A DNA stretch of 64,000 bases from Thermococcus sp. SY098. GTDB taxonomy: Archaea > Methanobacteriota_B > Thermococci > Thermococcales > Thermococcaceae. This document shows, piece after piece, positions 44,585 through 54,332 of the stretch (position 1 is its first letter; each line of letters begins with the position of its first letter). Under the pieces are notes generated by a model that was not told the origin of the DNA, searched no databases, and was given only the letters and a program-made list of their open reading frames with translations. The stretch covers positions 772,760 to 836,759 of the forward strand of contig NZ_CP141821.1 in NCBI RefSeq assembly GCF_035621495.1, read 5' to 3'. The position numbers and the translations under genes were made by a program.

Positions 44585-44661
44585 GGGGCGGTAGCTCAGC
44601 CTGGGAGAGCGCCGGACTGAAGATCCGGGTGTCGGGGGTTCAAATCCCCCTCGCCCCACCA
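44585..44661 (+). tRNA. tRNA-Phe(GAA)
   Basis: A full cloverleaf: acceptor GGGGCGG with TCGCCCC (last pair G-U), D-arm GCTC...GAGC, anticodon stem CCGGA/TCCGG with loop CTGAAGA (anticodon GAA), T-arm GGGGG-TTCAAAT-CCCCC. Discriminator A and an encoded CCA end at 44661. The GC-rich stems fit a hyperthermophile. No intron. Confidence 0.97.
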
Positions 44662-44668
44662 CTTTTGT

Positions 44669-44746
44669 GCGGTGGTAGTCTAGCCTGGTCCAGGACGCCG
44701 GCCTTCCAAGCCGGCGACCCGGGTTCAAATCCCGGCCACCGCACCA
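44669..44746 (+). tRNA. tRNA-Gly(TCC)
   Basis: Acceptor GCGGTGG with CCACCGC, D-arm with GTC...GAC, anticodon stem CCGGC/GCCGG with loop CTTCCAA (anticodon TCC), T-arm CCGGG-TTCAAAT-CCCGG. Discriminator A and encoded CCA end at 44746. It reads Gly GGA/GGG codons. It is separated from tRNA-Phe by 7 bases and lies about 29 bases before the next gene. Confidence 0.97.
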
Positions 44747-44775
44747 CAATCTGTTCTGAGGTTTTGGTGATCCAA

Positions 44776-45522
44776 ATGGATATAGATGGTATTAGAGCTG
44801 AAATTAGGGAGAAAATCTGGAGACTGCTGGAGGAAACTGGAGAAGCAATGCCACCAAAACCAATTCGAGGGAGGATACCCAACTTTAGAGGTGCCGAAAT
44901 TGCTGCAAAAAAGTTATCTTCACTTGAGGAGTGGAAAAAAGCTGAGGTCGTTAAGATAAATCCTGACAGTCCACAGAGACCAGTAAGGGTGCAAGCACTG
45001 AAGGAGGGAAAACTGCTCATCATGCCAACTCCAAGGATAAAGAGAGGGTTCCTCCTTATAAATCCAAGTTTAATTCCTAAGAGTTACTACTCTTTTGCTT
45101 CCACAATTAGAGGCGCTTTTAAATTTGGAAAACTGCTACCCACTCTAAGGGACATTGAAAAAGAAATTCCAAAAATTGATCTTGTGGTTGAAGGCAGCGT
45201 TGCCGTTGATAGAAACTGCAACAGGCTGGGAAAGGGAGAGGGGTATGGGGACATAGAGTGGGGGATTCTTTCTCTACTGGGCAAAGTGGATAAGAACACC
45301 CCAATTGCAACAACGGTGTCTGAGATCCAGATAGTGAAGAATATTCCAAAGAAGCCCCATGATCTTCCACTTAACATAATTGTGACTCCAAAGAGAGTTA
45401 TAAGATGTAACCGATGCGATAAGCCATTTGGAATAATTCCGGAAAGTTTGAAAAAAGAGAAAATCAATGAGATACCTCTGCTTGATGAACTGATAAGACT
45501 CGGCTACTTCAAAGTAAGATGA
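44776..45522 (+). CDS. 5-formyltetrahydrofolate cyclo-ligase family protein (archaeal type)
   Basis: 248 residues. The N-terminal IREKIWRLLEETGEAMPP, then RIPNFRGAEIAAKKL, LLIMPTPRIKRGFLLINPS, and the GKGEGYGDIEWGILSLLG loop match the MTHFS (COG0212-like) family. A zinc-like CNRCDKPFG segment near the C-terminus is extra. Archaeal members may act in modified folate or thiamine-type metabolism rather than true MTHFS. ATG at 44776 has GGTGAT 5 bases upstream; any longer frame runs through the tRNA genes. Confidence 0.82.
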   Translation: MDIDGIRAEIREKIWRLLEETGEAMPPKPIRGRIPNFRGAEIAAKKLSSLEEWKKAEVVKINPDSPQRPVRVQALKEGKLLIMPTPRIKRGFLLINPSLIPKSYYSFASTIRGAFKFGKLLPTLRDIEKEIPKIDLVVEGSVAVDRNCNRLGKGEGYGDIEWGILSLLGKVDKNTPIATTVSEIQIVKNIPKKPHDLPLNIIVTPKRVIRCNRCDKPFGIIPESLKKEKINEIPLLDELIRLGYFKVR

Positions 45523-45537
45523 AGTTTACATCGGATC

Positions 45538-46869
45538 TCACCAGCCCTGCACTATTTTCAAAACTTTGTCATCAACTTTCCCGTTTTCAACGTCTTCAAT
45601 TGCTTGTTCCAGTTTATCCAAGCCCTCATCCAGAAGCTCCTTCTCTATCGTCAAAGGTGGCTGGATTCTGAGGACATTCCCATGGAGAAAAGCCAATATT
45701 AGACCAAGCTCATAAGCTCTCCAAACCACTTTCTTAGCCTCATCGAAAGCCCTTTCCTTTGTTTCTCTGTTTTTCACTAAATCTATACCAATCATCAGAC
45801 CTTTTCCCCTGACATCACCAATAAGTTCATGCTCTTTCTGCATTTTTTTGAGTCTTCTCATGGTGTACTCTCCAAGCTCTTCAGCTCTTTTGAGCAAATT
45901 CTTTTCTTCAATTTCTTCAATAACTGCTAAAGCTGCTCTGCTTGTTACTGGGTTCCCACTGAGTGTAAACGTATGCCCCAAAGCCGGTAAAGACTCCATG
46001 ATCTCTTCTCGTCCAATGATAGCGCTTATTGGCAATCCTCCACCCAAAGGTTTTGCAATAGTTATTATGTCTGGTGTAACTCCAAAGTGCTCAATTGCAA
46101 ACCATTTTCCTGTCCTTCCTAACCCGCTTTGAACTTCGTCAACAACTAAGAGAATTCCGTATTCGTCAAGAATTTTCTTCAGCTTTCTAAAATAGTCATC
46201 AGGCGGGACTATCATCCCAGCATCTCCCTGGATAGGCTCAGCAAACAAAGCAGCGACCCCTTCTGCATACACTTCACGTTCAAATTTATATTCAAGGTAG
46301 GATATGCACTCAAAGTGACATCTTTTTCTCTCCTGTCCGAAGGGACATCTGTAACAGTCAGGAAATGGGATGTAGTGGATATCACTTAGCTCACCAACCA
46401 GTGCCCTAATTTCAAAATCAAGCCCAGTTATGCTCATAGCACCATACGTTGCCCCGTAATAGCTTCCTAAATATCCCAGGAGTGTCCTCCTCCCTGTGTA
46501 TGCTCTTGCAAACTTTATTGCACCATCATTTGCATCACTGCCACTCAATCCCAAGACGACTTTAGCACTTTTTATTGGTGAGATCTCAACAAGTTTCTCC
46601 GCCAACAAAAGGGGTTCTACAGGAAAACCATAGATGAATGTGAAGTGAACCAATTTGTCCGTCTGCTCTTTTATAGCTTTTACAACCCGATTGTTGTTAT
46701 GCCCGACGTTTTGGACGGCAGCATCAGAGAGAAAGTCTATGTATTCTCTTCCTTCAATGTCCCAAACTTTGGCGTTTTCCGCTTTAACACCAACAATGGG
46801 GGCATAGGTAACACGGGCTGCTTTTGGAAACACTTTTAAATATCGAAAGATAATCTCGTCTCTTTTCAT
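45538..46869 (-). CDS. Class III PLP-dependent aminotransferase (possibly amino acid racemase)
   Basis: 443 residues. Fold type I class III features: [47 protein letters not shown], the Asp in [16 protein letters not shown], and the PLP lysine in [15 protein letters not shown]. Related Thermococcales enzymes include ornithine aminotransferase and Leu/Met or Ala/Ser racemases, so the substrate is open. Two Cys pairs in a loop ([19 protein letters not shown]) could bind metal. ATG at 46869 is preferred; the upstream 24 residues of the longer frame have no family match. Confidence 0.86.
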   Translation of the reverse strand: MKRDEIIFRYLKVFPKAARVTYAPIVGVKAENAKVWDIEGREYIDFLSDAAVQNVGHNNNRVVKAIKEQTDKLVHFTFIYGFPVEPLLLAEKLVEISPIKSAKVVLGLSGSDANDGAIKFARAYTGRRTLLGYLGSYYGATYGAMSITGLDFEIRALVGELSDIHYIPFPDCYRCPFGQERKRCHFECISYLEYKFEREVYAEGVAALFAEPIQGDAGMIVPPDDYFRKLKKILDEYGILLVVDEVQSGLGRTGKWFAIEHFGVTPDIITIAKPLGGGLPISAIIGREEIMESLPALGHTFTLSGNPVTSRAALAVIEEIEEKNLLKRAEELGEYTMRRLKKMQKEHELIGDVRGKGLMIGIDLVKNRETKERAFDEAKKVVWRAYELGLILAFLHGNVLRIQPPLTIEKELLDEGLDKLEQAIEDVENGKVDDKVLKIVQGW

Positions 46870-46937
46870 AATTATCGCCACAGCATAAGTAAGATTAACA
46901 TCTAAATAGGATTTTTGGCTATGGGTTTGAACAAATG

Positions 46938-47264
46938 TCAAACTTTTAAATTCATACGAACGTCTTCATCCAGCAGGAGAAAAAGAGCCAATGCCGACAG
47001 TATGGCAAGTGTAAAGGAAGATAGTGTAAGTCCCATTATGCCCCACAACAGACCAAACAGAAAATCCAAAAGAGCCACATAAGTGGCGGTTGTTATTGCG
47101 ATATCTCTTCCAAGAAAAATTCCAAAGCTAATCAGGAGATGAATTGAACCAATACCCCAAAATCCCAGAAACATGAGCTTGTCACCAATGCTTAGCAAGC
47201 CCAACCCATAGAAGTATATGCTCATTAAAAGAAAGAAAAGAATTAAGATGGGCTTTGGTTTCAT
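46938..47264 (-). CDS. Small multi-pass membrane protein, unknown function
   Basis: 108 residues with about four membrane helices and a short charged C-terminus ([13 protein letters not shown]). It overlaps the stop of the upstream MFS gene in an ATGA arrangement (start 47264, stop 47261), so it is co-translated with that transporter and may be an accessory subunit. No family recognised. Confidence 0.75.
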   Translation of the reverse strand: MKPKPILILFFLLMSIYFYGLGLLSIGDKLMFLGFWGIGSIHLLISFGIFLGRDIAITTATYVALLDFLFGLLWGIMGLTLSSFTLAILSALALFLLLDEDVRMNLKV

Positions 47265-48454
47265 TCTCCGAACTCCTCCACGGGCATCTTCATTCTTGAA
47301 ACCGCAATCAATGTTAGTATACCCACCAGGGGCATGAATGCCAGTTCACCAAATGCCAATCCAACGCTATGCCTTGCCAGTAGATCCGTAATTGAAGGTG
47401 CTACTATGTTTGCCGTGTTTGAAATAAGCCCCAATGCGAATGAAGCCCTTGGATAAACACTCTTTGGATATGTTGCCGGTGCTGATGTCCAGAATGCTGG
47501 ACCCGTTCCTTGAATTGTTCCAACAAGCCAGACTGCCGCTAAAGCAATAGTATAGTTTCCGCTGAGCATTGCTTTGGCGTAGACAATCAGTCCCACAAAA
47601 GATAACATATATGATATTACCATAACCTGGACAATGGCCCTAAATAGACCTCTTGAGGTTGGATTCTTCCTTGAAAGCAGATATCCTATGTATCCAAATA
47701 CAATTGACCAAATCGCTTTTGAAATATTGAGGTTCGTGCTGAGTGTTGCTACATGAGCCTTTGTCCAGCCCATGTCATAGGCGATTGATGCCGAGAAGCC
47801 AACAATCGTGAAGATTACCCACAAAGCCGGGAAGAACGTGAATCCCAAAACCCAGGTAAACTTGAGTTTCCAGACGTTTATCTTTGCTTCTCCCCTTTCA
47901 TGGATTATTTCAAAGTCCTCTGTAAAGAGCCACCATATCAGTAGAACTGCGTACATTATGAGGACTGTAACTAAAAAGCCACCCTTCCATCCAAATGCAT
48001 GGATTAAATATTTAGCACTCATTGAGCCAAAAACACCGCCCCAGAAGATTCCAGAGAGGATTATACCCTTTGCAAATGGTCTTTCAGCAACAAAGTACCT
48101 TGCTATCTGAGTGCTGAAGAGTGGAACGAGAGTAACCACGAAACCTTGGATGAATCTTAAGAAAACTACAACATACCAGTTTGGAGCGTAAGGAATGAGC
48201 AGTTGCGGAACTGCAGCCCAGCTTAGGGCTATTGCAACGCTCCTCTTAAAGCTCCCTTCATAAATTCTTGTGTGCCCCAAAAGAAATGCGACAAAAAGAC
48301 CAAAAACATAGGCTATGTGTTGCAGATCAAAGGCATCGCTGCTGATTCCAAAATGGGCAATCACATCTGGCTTAGCGACGCTCATCATGGTGAGCGTTCC
48401 AAATCCAGCGGTCATGACAATTGTATTCAGGATTACAGACCTCCAGCGATTCAT
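47261..48454 (-). CDS. MFS transporter
   Basis: 397 residues, twelve membrane segments. The loop LGHTRIYEGSFKRSVAIALS stands at the usual loop 2-3 place. The middle loop EDFEIIHERGEAKINVWKLK separates the halves, and FWTSAPATYPKSVYPRASF is a conserved late segment. The architecture fits nitrate/oxalate-like or phthalate-type carriers. A small membrane protein is translationally coupled downstream. Substrate unknown. Confidence 0.82.
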   Translation of the reverse strand: MNRWRSVILNTIVMTAGFGTLTMMSVAKPDVIAHFGISSDAFDLQHIAYVFGLFVAFLLGHTRIYEGSFKRSVAIALSWAAVPQLLIPYAPNWYVVVFLRFIQGFVVTLVPLFSTQIARYFVAERPFAKGIILSGIFWGGVFGSMSAKYLIHAFGWKGGFLVTVLIMYAVLLIWWLFTEDFEIIHERGEAKINVWKLKFTWVLGFTFFPALWVIFTIVGFSASIAYDMGWTKAHVATLSTNLNISKAIWSIVFGYIGYLLSRKNPTSRGLFRAIVQVMVISYMLSFVGLIVYAKAMLSGNYTIALAAVWLVGTIQGTGPAFWTSAPATYPKSVYPRASFALGLISNTANIVAPSITDLLARHSVGLAFGELAFMPLVGILTLIAVSRMKMPVEEFGE

Positions 48455-48466
48455 TTTCTCACCCCA

Positions 48467-48730
48467 CTAAATTTTTCCAAAGAACATCAGCAAGCCAAAT
48501 ATAATAAACAGCACTCCTGCTCCTTTGTGGATCATCTCCACGGGTAGAGCTTCTCCAATTTTTTCACCAACAAAAGCACCTATCAAATTCACCAGAGCGA
48601 GTCCCAAAATAGCGCCGGTAAAAGCTTTGGCCCATCCATATTTTGATGCAAATGCGATTGTAGCCAACTGTGTTTTATCACCAAGCTCGGCAAGGAATAT
48701 TGCAACAAAGACATAGAGCACTTCTTTCAT
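48467..48730 (-). CDS. GDT1/TMEM165-family (UPF0016) half-size transporter
   Basis: 87 residues with three membrane helices. It has the UPF0016 signature ELGDKTQLATIAFASKYG in the first helix. Full-length GDT1 proteins have two such units, so this one probably works as a dimer and moves Mn2+ or Ca2+ ions. ATG at 48730 has GGAGG upstream. It follows 13 bases after the start codon of the MFS gene on the same strand. Confidence 0.88.
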   Translation of the reverse strand: MKEVLYVFVAIFLAELGDKTQLATIAFASKYGWAKAFTGAILGLALVNLIGAFVGEKIGEALPVEMIHKGAGVLFIIFGLLMFFGKI

Positions 48731-48770
48731 TTGACCTCCTCCCAAAGATGTGAAAAAGGGAAATGAAACT

Positions 48771-49946
48771 TCAAAGCTCTTCCAAAGCTTTCTTCATCCT
48801 TTTCATAGCTTCAATGAGCTTTTCTTTCTTTGTTGCATAGCTTATCCGTACGTATCCTTCTCCATTCTTTCCAAACGCCGTTCCCGGGATTACAACTACC
48901 TTAGCTTTCTCCAAAAGCCATTCACTGAACTCCTCACTTGTCATTCCAGTTTCTTTTATGTTGGCAAAGATGTAAAATGCACCTTTAGGTTCGAATGCAG
49001 AAATATAGGGCATCTCTTTAATTGCATCGAGAACTATCTTTCTTCTCTCAGCATATTCTCGTCTCATCTTCTCAACAGCTTCCCAGCTCTTTGGACTCCT
49101 TAGAGCTTCAATTCCTGCAACCTGAACAAAGGATGAAACGTTTCCGATAACATATGCATGGAGCTTTATCATGTCCTTAATAATGTCCTTTGGTGCGATT
49201 GCAAAGCCCAAACGCCAGCCGGTCATTGCAAATGTTTTGGAGAAGCTATTTGCCAAAATCGTATTGTCCGGGGCATATTTAAGCATTGGGTAGTGCTTTG
49301 CACCCTCATAAAGAAAGTGCTCATAAGGTTCATCGCTGAGGATGTAGAGATTATAGTCTTCAGCAATATCCGCAATAGCTTTTGCGGTTTTTTCATCTAT
49401 TGTAGCACCAGTTGGATTGTTGGGATAGTTAATCACGATCATCCTTGTCCTCTTTGTTATGAGCTCCAAAAGCTCGTCTGGATCAGGCTGAAAACCATTT
49501 TCCTCTCTTAATGGAAGCCTTACTATTCCCGCCTCGGCAAGCTTAGCATCTTCAGCGTAACAGACAAACGCAGGATCTGGGATTATGACCTCATCGCCTC
49601 TTTCAAGAAGCGTCTCAAATGCCAGATAAGTTGCTTCATAAGCACCAGCAGTTACTATAATGTTGTCAGTTGGAACACCTAAGTTGTATCTTTCTTTGTA
49701 ATATTCACTTATGGCTTGTCTAAGCTCTGGGATTCCAGCGTTTGGAGTGTAATGAGTCCATCCTTCATCTAATGCCCTCTTTGCGGCTTCCTTAATATTA
49801 TCTGGTGTGTCAAAGTCAGGTTCTCCAATTCCAAGAGAAATTACATTTTCTATTTTTCTTGCTTTTTCAAAAAGCTCTCTGATCTTTGAGCGTTGAATTA
49901 AGTTGACACGCTCCGCTATAAAATATCTGTGTCTCTTATAACGCAT
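48771..49946 (-). CDS. Aspartate/aromatic aminotransferase (class I PLP enzyme)
   Basis: 391 residues. Class I motifs: SLGIGEPDFDTPDNIKEAAK, HYTPNAGIPELRQAISEYY, IVINYPNNPTGAT, the PLP Asp/Tyr in ILSDEPYEHFLYEG, PLP lysine in ANSFSKTFAMTGWRLGFA, and the carboxylate Arg in GYVRISYATKK. It transfers amino groups between amino and keto acids. ATG at 49946 has GGGGGG upstream. It is one of several aminotransferases near here (others at 45538 and 62447). Confidence 0.92.
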   Translation of the reverse strand: MRYKRHRYFIAERVNLIQRSKIRELFEKARKIENVISLGIGEPDFDTPDNIKEAAKRALDEGWTHYTPNAGIPELRQAISEYYKERYNLGVPTDNIIVTAGAYEATYLAFETLLERGDEVIIPDPAFVCYAEDAKLAEAGIVRLPLREENGFQPDPDELLELITKRTRMIVINYPNNPTGATIDEKTAKAIADIAEDYNLYILSDEPYEHFLYEGAKHYPMLKYAPDNTILANSFSKTFAMTGWRLGFAIAPKDIIKDMIKLHAYVIGNVSSFVQVAGIEALRSPKSWEAVEKMRREYAERRKIVLDAIKEMPYISAFEPKGAFYIFANIKETGMTSEEFSEWLLEKAKVVVIPGTAFGKNGEGYVRISYATKKEKLIEAMKRMKKALEEL

Positions 49947-50080
49947 AATCATCCCCCCGTGGCATTTAGAGGGTGAATTAATATTCTTATAAACTTATCG
50001 AGAAGGATTTTCTGCTTTTTGATATATTAGTGAAACAAAATTCAATAAAATACAGACATTATGGCAAATTTTCAGAAAAG

Positions 50081-50503
50081 TCAAAGAGCCTCAACTATGG
50101 CTGCCTGTTCAAAAAGCCTCTTCACCTTTTCCACGTCACAGTCAACAAAGTGAATCTCCTTTAGTGAGTTCTTTTTAAGAAAGTCTTCAAGGGTCTTCCG
50201 GGCATTTTGACCAAAAGCCACAATGAAGTTTTCACCCTCTTTGGCTCCAACTTTTTTTATTGCTTCTCCAATTTGCAGAGTCCCTGCAAGCCTGAGAAGA
50301 ATTTCCCCCTTCACTGTTTTTGCTTTATTTGTTCCCCGCTCAAATGACTTTAACGCCAAGATAGTAGCGAACACGAGTTGTTCCCAGCATTCAACATTTG
50401 CTATTTGCATATTATCACCAAGCTCTTCAAAGATCCACGAAACATCTCCGAGCACAATTTTACTAATTGCGATTTCATGCTTGCCCAATTTTACTACCTT
50501 CAA
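50081..50503 (-). CDS. cgi121: KEOPS complex subunit Cgi121
   Basis: About 140 residues. The conserved core is NVECWEQLVFATILALKSFE, then KTVKGEILLRLAGTLQIGEA and IKKVGAKEG, which is the Cgi121 signature. As part of KEOPS it helps bind tRNA for t6A synthesis. TTG at 50503 is chosen because GGAGGTG lies 5 bases upstream; the ATG at 50572 would add 23 poorly conserved residues. It is a single gene here, away from other KEOPS genes. Confidence 0.85.
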   Translation of the reverse strand: MKVVKLGKHEIAISKIVLGDVSWIFEELGDNMQIANVECWEQLVFATILALKSFERGTNKAKTVKGEILLRLAGTLQIGEAIKKVGAKEGENFIVAFGQNARKTLEDFLKKNSLKEIHFVDCDVEKVKRLFEQAAIVEAL

Positions 50504-50717
50504 CCTTACACCTCCAGTTTCAATATAAATGCAAGATATTAAACTCTTTCCCTCGCACTCAATAATATCCAATGATAAAAAATCCTCAATTATTCTGCCA
50601 GTTTTTTAAAATTTTTTGAAATTTATATTATTATAATATTAAGACCAAAGCAAAAAATATTTAACTACTTAAAGCAAATGAAAAAATTAGCAGCTTCATG
50701 TACTTGGAGGTTCAGCG

Positions 50718-50909
50718 ATGACAAAGATGAAAATAATTAGCGTGCAGATACCGCAAGGTCTTCTGAATGCTATTGATACCCTCGTAAAGAGGGGGGTTTA
50801 TCCCAATAGAAGTGAGGTTATAAGAGAAGCTATCAGGGAGCTGATAAAGAAAGAGCTCTACAAACTTGAGACAGAAGAAAGAACAACTCCTGAGTACATA
50901 CTCGAATAA
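50718..50909 (+). CDS. Ribbon-helix-helix regulator (CdrS-like), first gene of the ftsZ unit
   Basis: 63 residues. The RHH pattern is KIISVQIPQGLLNAIDTLVK, then GVYPNRSEVIREAIRELIKK and ELYKLE. Strand residues and the NRSE turn are typical of CopG-type DNA-binding proteins. Its place directly before ftsZ matches the CdrS regulator gene known to be linked to ftsZ in haloarchaea. GGAGGT lies 6 bases before the ATG, with a TATA-like AATATTTAA at about 50657-50664. It probably controls its own operon. Confidence 0.85.
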   Translation: MTKMKIISVQIPQGLLNAIDTLVKRGVYPNRSEVIREAIRELIKKELYKLETEERTTPEYILE

Positions 50910-50956
50910 GGGTTTGTGATCAATTAGTTAACAATTAAGCCCGGGGGTTAAAGGCA

Positions 50957-52189
50957 ATGGTGTGGAAACTCTTGGAACAGGCGGGTATTAACTTGGACTT
51001 TGATGAAAACACAAAAGAAAAATTTGGGGAATATGAGGAAAACTTAGAGGGTCTGATTAAGATTGCAATCATTGGAGTTGGAGGTTCTGGGAACAATACC
51101 ATAACACGACTCTATGAGCTTGGTGTCCAAGGTGCAGAATTAATTGCGATGAATACCGATGCCCAACACTTGGCGAGAACTAAAGCTCATAAAAAAATCC
51201 TTCTCGGGAAGAACATAACTCACGGCAAGGGTTCTGGTGGAGATCCAAGAATAGGATACTTAGCAGCTGAAGCAAGTGCCCAAGAAATTGCCGAGGTAGT
51301 TAGGGATGTTGATTTGGTCTTCATAACAGCTGGAATGGGTAATGGTACTGGAACTGGAGCCGCACCAGTTGTTGCAAGGATAATCAAAGAGGTAGCAAGA
51401 AACAATGGACGATATCAAGAACCGCTTGTTGTGAGTGTTGTAACATTTCCATTCTCAACTGAAGGAACAAGAAGAATAGAGAAGGCAAAAGCAGGTATAC
51501 AAGCTTTGCTCCAGTATTCGGATACTGTGGTAATAATTGAAAATGATAAGCTTTTGGAACTCGTTCCAAATCTGCCACTCTCGGCTGCATTTAGATTTGC
51601 GGATGAGATTATAGCGAGAATGGTCAAGGGCATAACGGAAACAATAAAGCTCCCTTCTATAGTCAATATAGATTTTGCTGACGTCTACAGCGTCATGAAG
51701 AATGGTGGCGCTGCTTTGATAGGTATAGGCGAGAGCGACTCAAAGAACAGGGCTGTTGATGCTGTAGTTAACGCTCTTAACAACAAAATGCTTGAAGTTG
51801 AGTTCGGAAGCGGCGAAGCGGCATTAATTCACTTTACGGTTGGCCCAGATGTAAAGCTTGGTGAAGTCCATGAGGCAATGAAGATAGTTTATGAGAAGTT
51901 AGGTACGAAGTCAGAGATAAAATGGGGTGCAATGATTGATGAAGACTTGGGCAAAACCGTTAGGGCAATGGTTATAATGACCGGAGTCAACTCCCCTCAC
52001 ATTTTAAGCGGTGAAGTTAACGCGCTTCAAGACAGCAACAGAATTCTTATGCCCACAGATACCCTAAGGATGATCACGAAGGATACCAAGCTTGAAAGGA
52101 TCTTCGAGAGGACGATGAAAAGTGAAAAATCTAAACCACCCGTAAATGAAGATGTAGAAAGGATCTTTAGAGATATTTACCAGTTTTGA
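50957..52189 (+). CDS. ftsZ: Cell division protein FtsZ
   Basis: 410 residues. The tubulin/FtsZ GTPase motifs are present: [17 protein letters not shown], then [16 protein letters not shown] (G-box signature), [15 protein letters not shown], and the T7 loop [15 protein letters not shown] that completes the active site of the neighbour. It polymerises into the division ring. A 35-residue N-terminal extension precedes the core. It is probably transcribed with the RHH gene upstream, 47 bases away, and the ParA gene downstream. Confidence 0.96.
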   Translation: MVWKLLEQAGINLDFDENTKEKFGEYEENLEGLIKIAIIGVGGSGNNTITRLYELGVQGAELIAMNTDAQHLARTKAHKKILLGKNITHGKGSGGDPRIGYLAAEASAQEIAEVVRDVDLVFITAGMGNGTGTGAAPVVARIIKEVARNNGRYQEPLVVSVVTFPFSTEGTRRIEKAKAGIQALLQYSDTVVIIENDKLLELVPNLPLSAAFRFADEIIARMVKGITETIKLPSIVNIDFADVYSVMKNGGAALIGIGESDSKNRAVDAVVNALNNKMLEVEFGSGEAALIHFTVGPDVKLGEVHEAMKIVYEKLGTKSEIKWGAMIDEDLGKTVRAMVIMTGVNSPHILSGEVNALQDSNRILMPTDTLRMITKDTKLERIFERTMKSEKSKPPVNEDVERIFRDIYQF

Positions 52190-52231
52190 TGTTTCTTCCT
52201 CTTTCTCTCTATTAGATTACAAGGTGATAGC

Positions 52232-53008
52232 ATGGCAAAAGTCATTAGTATAGCCAATCAAAAAGGTGGAGTCGGAAAAACAACAATAACAATGAATCTT
52301 GGCTTTGCTCTCGCGAATATGGGCAGAAAGGTTCTCTTAGTCGATATAGACCCACAATTTAACTTGACTTTTGGATTAATAGGGATGGAGGTTCTTAACT
52401 ATGAGGACAACAACGTTGGGACATTAATGACAAGGGAAAGCAGAGTTGAGGATTCCATAGTTGAAATCAGAGAAAATCTGCATTTGATACCCTCTCACCT
52501 GAATCTCTCTGCCAAAGAGATTGAGATAATTAATGCATACAATCGTGAAAGGCGCTTAGAAAAAGCCTTGAAATCAGTCCTCCCAGAGTACGATTATGTT
52601 TTAATTGACAACCCACCAAGTATGGGGATATTCCTTGTAAACTCACTCACAACTTCAGATTATGTTTTGATTCCCCTTGAGCTTAGCTATTTTGGAGTTA
52701 TCGGGATGCAGCTTATGTTCAACCTTATGAAAATGATTAAAGAGGAGACCAACGAGAACCTTACACTTCTTGGATTGATTCCCAATAAATTCACAAGACA
52801 GACAAAAGTCCCAGCTACACGGCTGAAAGAGTTAAAAGAGACGTATCCAAATGCTCCATTGCTGACAACCATACCTAAGTCAGTTGCTCTTGAAAAAGCT
52901 CAATCTCAAGGGGTCAGCATATTTGAATTCGAGGGTGATGGGAGAGCAGCGAAAGCGTTTTTAAAGCTTGCAAAAGAGGTGATTGCTCTTGTCGAAGGAG
53001 AAAGGTAA
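52232..53008 (+). CDS. ParA/MinD-family ATPase
   Basis: 258 residues. The deviant Walker A is NQKGGVGKTTITMNLGFALA, Walker A' is VLLVDIDPQFNLTFGL, Walker B is YVLIDNPPS. The C-terminal ERLEKALKSVLPEYD and DYVLIPLELSYFGVIG segments match Soj-type ParA. It partitions DNA or positions the division machinery. AGGTGATAGC precedes the ATG. An RHH-type partner gene overlaps its 3' end. Confidence 0.93.
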   Translation: MAKVISIANQKGGVGKTTITMNLGFALANMGRKVLLVDIDPQFNLTFGLIGMEVLNYEDNNVGTLMTRESRVEDSIVEIRENLHLIPSHLNLSAKEIEIINAYNRERRLEKALKSVLPEYDYVLIDNPPSMGIFLVNSLTTSDYVLIPLELSYFGVIGMQLMFNLMKMIKEETNENLTLLGLIPNKFTRQTKVPATRLKELKETYPNAPLLTTIPKSVALEKAQSQGVSIFEFEGDGRAAKAFLKLAKEVIALVEGER

Positions 53009-53327
53009 AATTCCACAGCTATTTTCTGGCTCAATTGACGAGCTCACAAGACCTAAGACAAAGAAAGCTGATAAAAGAAGAGAGGAGCTTAAGAAAATCA
53101 AGAAGCAGAAAACATTATACATCAGCCAAGACACAAATTTAAAATTAATTGAGCTTTACGCTGAAGAAAGCAGAAGACAGAGCAATATTGTGGAAGATGC
53201 TGTAAATCTGTACTACTATCTCAAAAAGGCGATGGGCGAAAAGAACTTTGATGAGCTAATGAGCGCTGTGCTTAGAGAGGATCCAGAGTTTTTAAGAAGC
53301 TATCTGGAGAAAGCCAAGCTCATTTAA
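52989..53327 (+). CDS. ParA-linked RHH-like DNA-binding protein
   Basis: About 112 residues. A basic linker (KTKKADKRREELKKIKKQK) precedes a ribbon-helix-helix-like segment TLYISQDTNLKLIELYAEES and SNIVEDAVNLYYYLKKA. The C-terminal part is helical. The position after ParA suits a ParB/CopG-type centromere-binding partner. The start is TTG at 52989 with AGAGGTGA 6 bases upstream, overlapping the ParA stop by 20 bases. Confidence 0.72.
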   Translation: MSKEKGKIPQLFSGSIDELTRPKTKKADKRREELKKIKKQKTLYISQDTNLKLIELYAEESRRQSNIVEDAVNLYYYLKKAMGEKNFDELMSAVLREDPEFLRSYLEKAKLI

Positions 53328-53364
53328 TCACCACTAACCCAGCAGCTCAAATCAGGAGATAAAA

Positions 53365-53817
53365 TCACTCACAGAATATTTCCACTATCCTCTTTATTAT
53401 TCTGCTTGTTTTTGCGACGTCACTTTTGTAGAGATAGGGAATTCTTATAACCTCCGCATTTATGCCGTGCTGCCTCAGTTGTCTTTTAAGCTCTTCACAT
53501 TTAAAATCCTGATCAGGCCCCAAAGCTACAACGTCCGGGTTTATCTTCTTCACGAGCTCAAAACTTATCCCATCAGGCTCCCCAATGTAAACCTCATCCA
53601 CCATCTTTAAGGCTTTCAAAACTTCAGCCCTTTCGTGCATCGAGTTTATTGGAGGTCTTCCTTTCCTCTTAACGACAGTTTCATCATGTGCCACTATCAC
53701 AATGAGTTCATCTCCAAGCTGCTTTGCTTGACTCAAAAAATGGATATGCCCAACATGAAGAATATCAAAAACTCCCCCGACGAGGACTCTTATCTTCTTT
53801 TCTCTCTCCGTACTCAT
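53365..53817 (-). CDS. ribL: Archaeal FAD synthase RibL-type cytidylyl/adenylyltransferase
   Basis: 150 residues. The HIGH-like motif [21 protein letters not shown], the [18 protein letters not shown] segment, and [18 protein letters not shown] match RibL, which adenylates FMN with ATP. The C-terminal [13 protein letters not shown] fits the ISSTxI motif. ATG overlaps the stop of the PUA gene by an ATGA. It belongs to the operon with pyrF and DUF4443 genes. Confidence 0.85.
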   Translation of the reverse strand: MSTEREKKIRVLVGGVFDILHVGHIHFLSQAKQLGDELIVIVAHDETVVKRKGRPPINSMHERAEVLKALKMVDEVYIGEPDGISFELVKKINPDVVALGPDQDFKCEELKRQLRQHGINAEVIRIPYLYKSDVAKTSRIIKRIVEIFCE

Positions 53818-54332
53818 GGTCTCACCGTCAGCTCCCAGATTTTGTCCTTTGCGTGGTGGATTACCTTTACGGCTTTTCCCCTGTTTTTTTCTTTCATCTC
53901 TCTGCCGCTCATCAACGCAATTCCAATGGCAAGGGGTCTCCCATAATTTTCTTCAACAACAAATACAAAATCGCCTTCTTCTATCTCTTCATCGACATCA
54001 ACTATTCCGGGAGCCATTACATCGGCACCTTTTAGGATGAACGGGACAGCACCTTCATCAACAACAACTCTTCGCTTCCATTTCCTCAAGTCTTCCTCAT
54101 TGGACAGCTCATATAGGGCAATTACAAGCGGAAATACCAAGTTCTGACGTTTTATAAACATTGGCTTCCCATTTACAAAAAGTATTTGGGTGGTTTTATC
54201 AAATTCTGCAATTTGAACATCATCTTTTTTATTTATCAGCTTCTTAGCAACTTCCTCCCCAAAAATTGAACTCATCTCCCGTATTATCTCTTTAATTTCC
54301 TTCTTGCTTAAAGGATGCTTAATCTTCAGCAT
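53814..54332 (-). CDS. PUA-domain RNA-binding protein
   Basis: 172 residues. The N-terminal DUF1947-like region ([39 protein letters not shown]) is followed by the PUA domain ([40 protein letters not shown]). The order is that of archaeal proteins related to Nip7 and MCT-1. It may act in ribosome biogenesis or translation initiation. It overlaps pyrF by 14 bases and RibL by 4. Confidence 0.88.
   Translation of the reverse strand: MLKIKHPLSKKEIKEIIREMSSIFGEEVAKKLINKKDDVQIAEFDKTTQILFVNGKPMFIKRQNLVFPLVIALYELSNEEDLRKWKRRVVVDEGAVPFILKGADVMAPGIVDVDEEIEEGDFVFVVEENYGRPLAIGIALMSGREMKEKNRGKAVKVIHHAKDKIWELTVRP

Noticed and set aside
44629-44775. Longer reading frame for the MTHFS-like gene starting inside tRNA-Phe
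   Set aside because: It runs through both tRNA genes; the ATG at 44776 has its own ribosome binding site and fits the family start.
53328-53380. C/D sRNA look-alike with TGA and CTGA pieces on the minus strand
   Set aside because: No RTGATGA C box or C' box at the required spacing.
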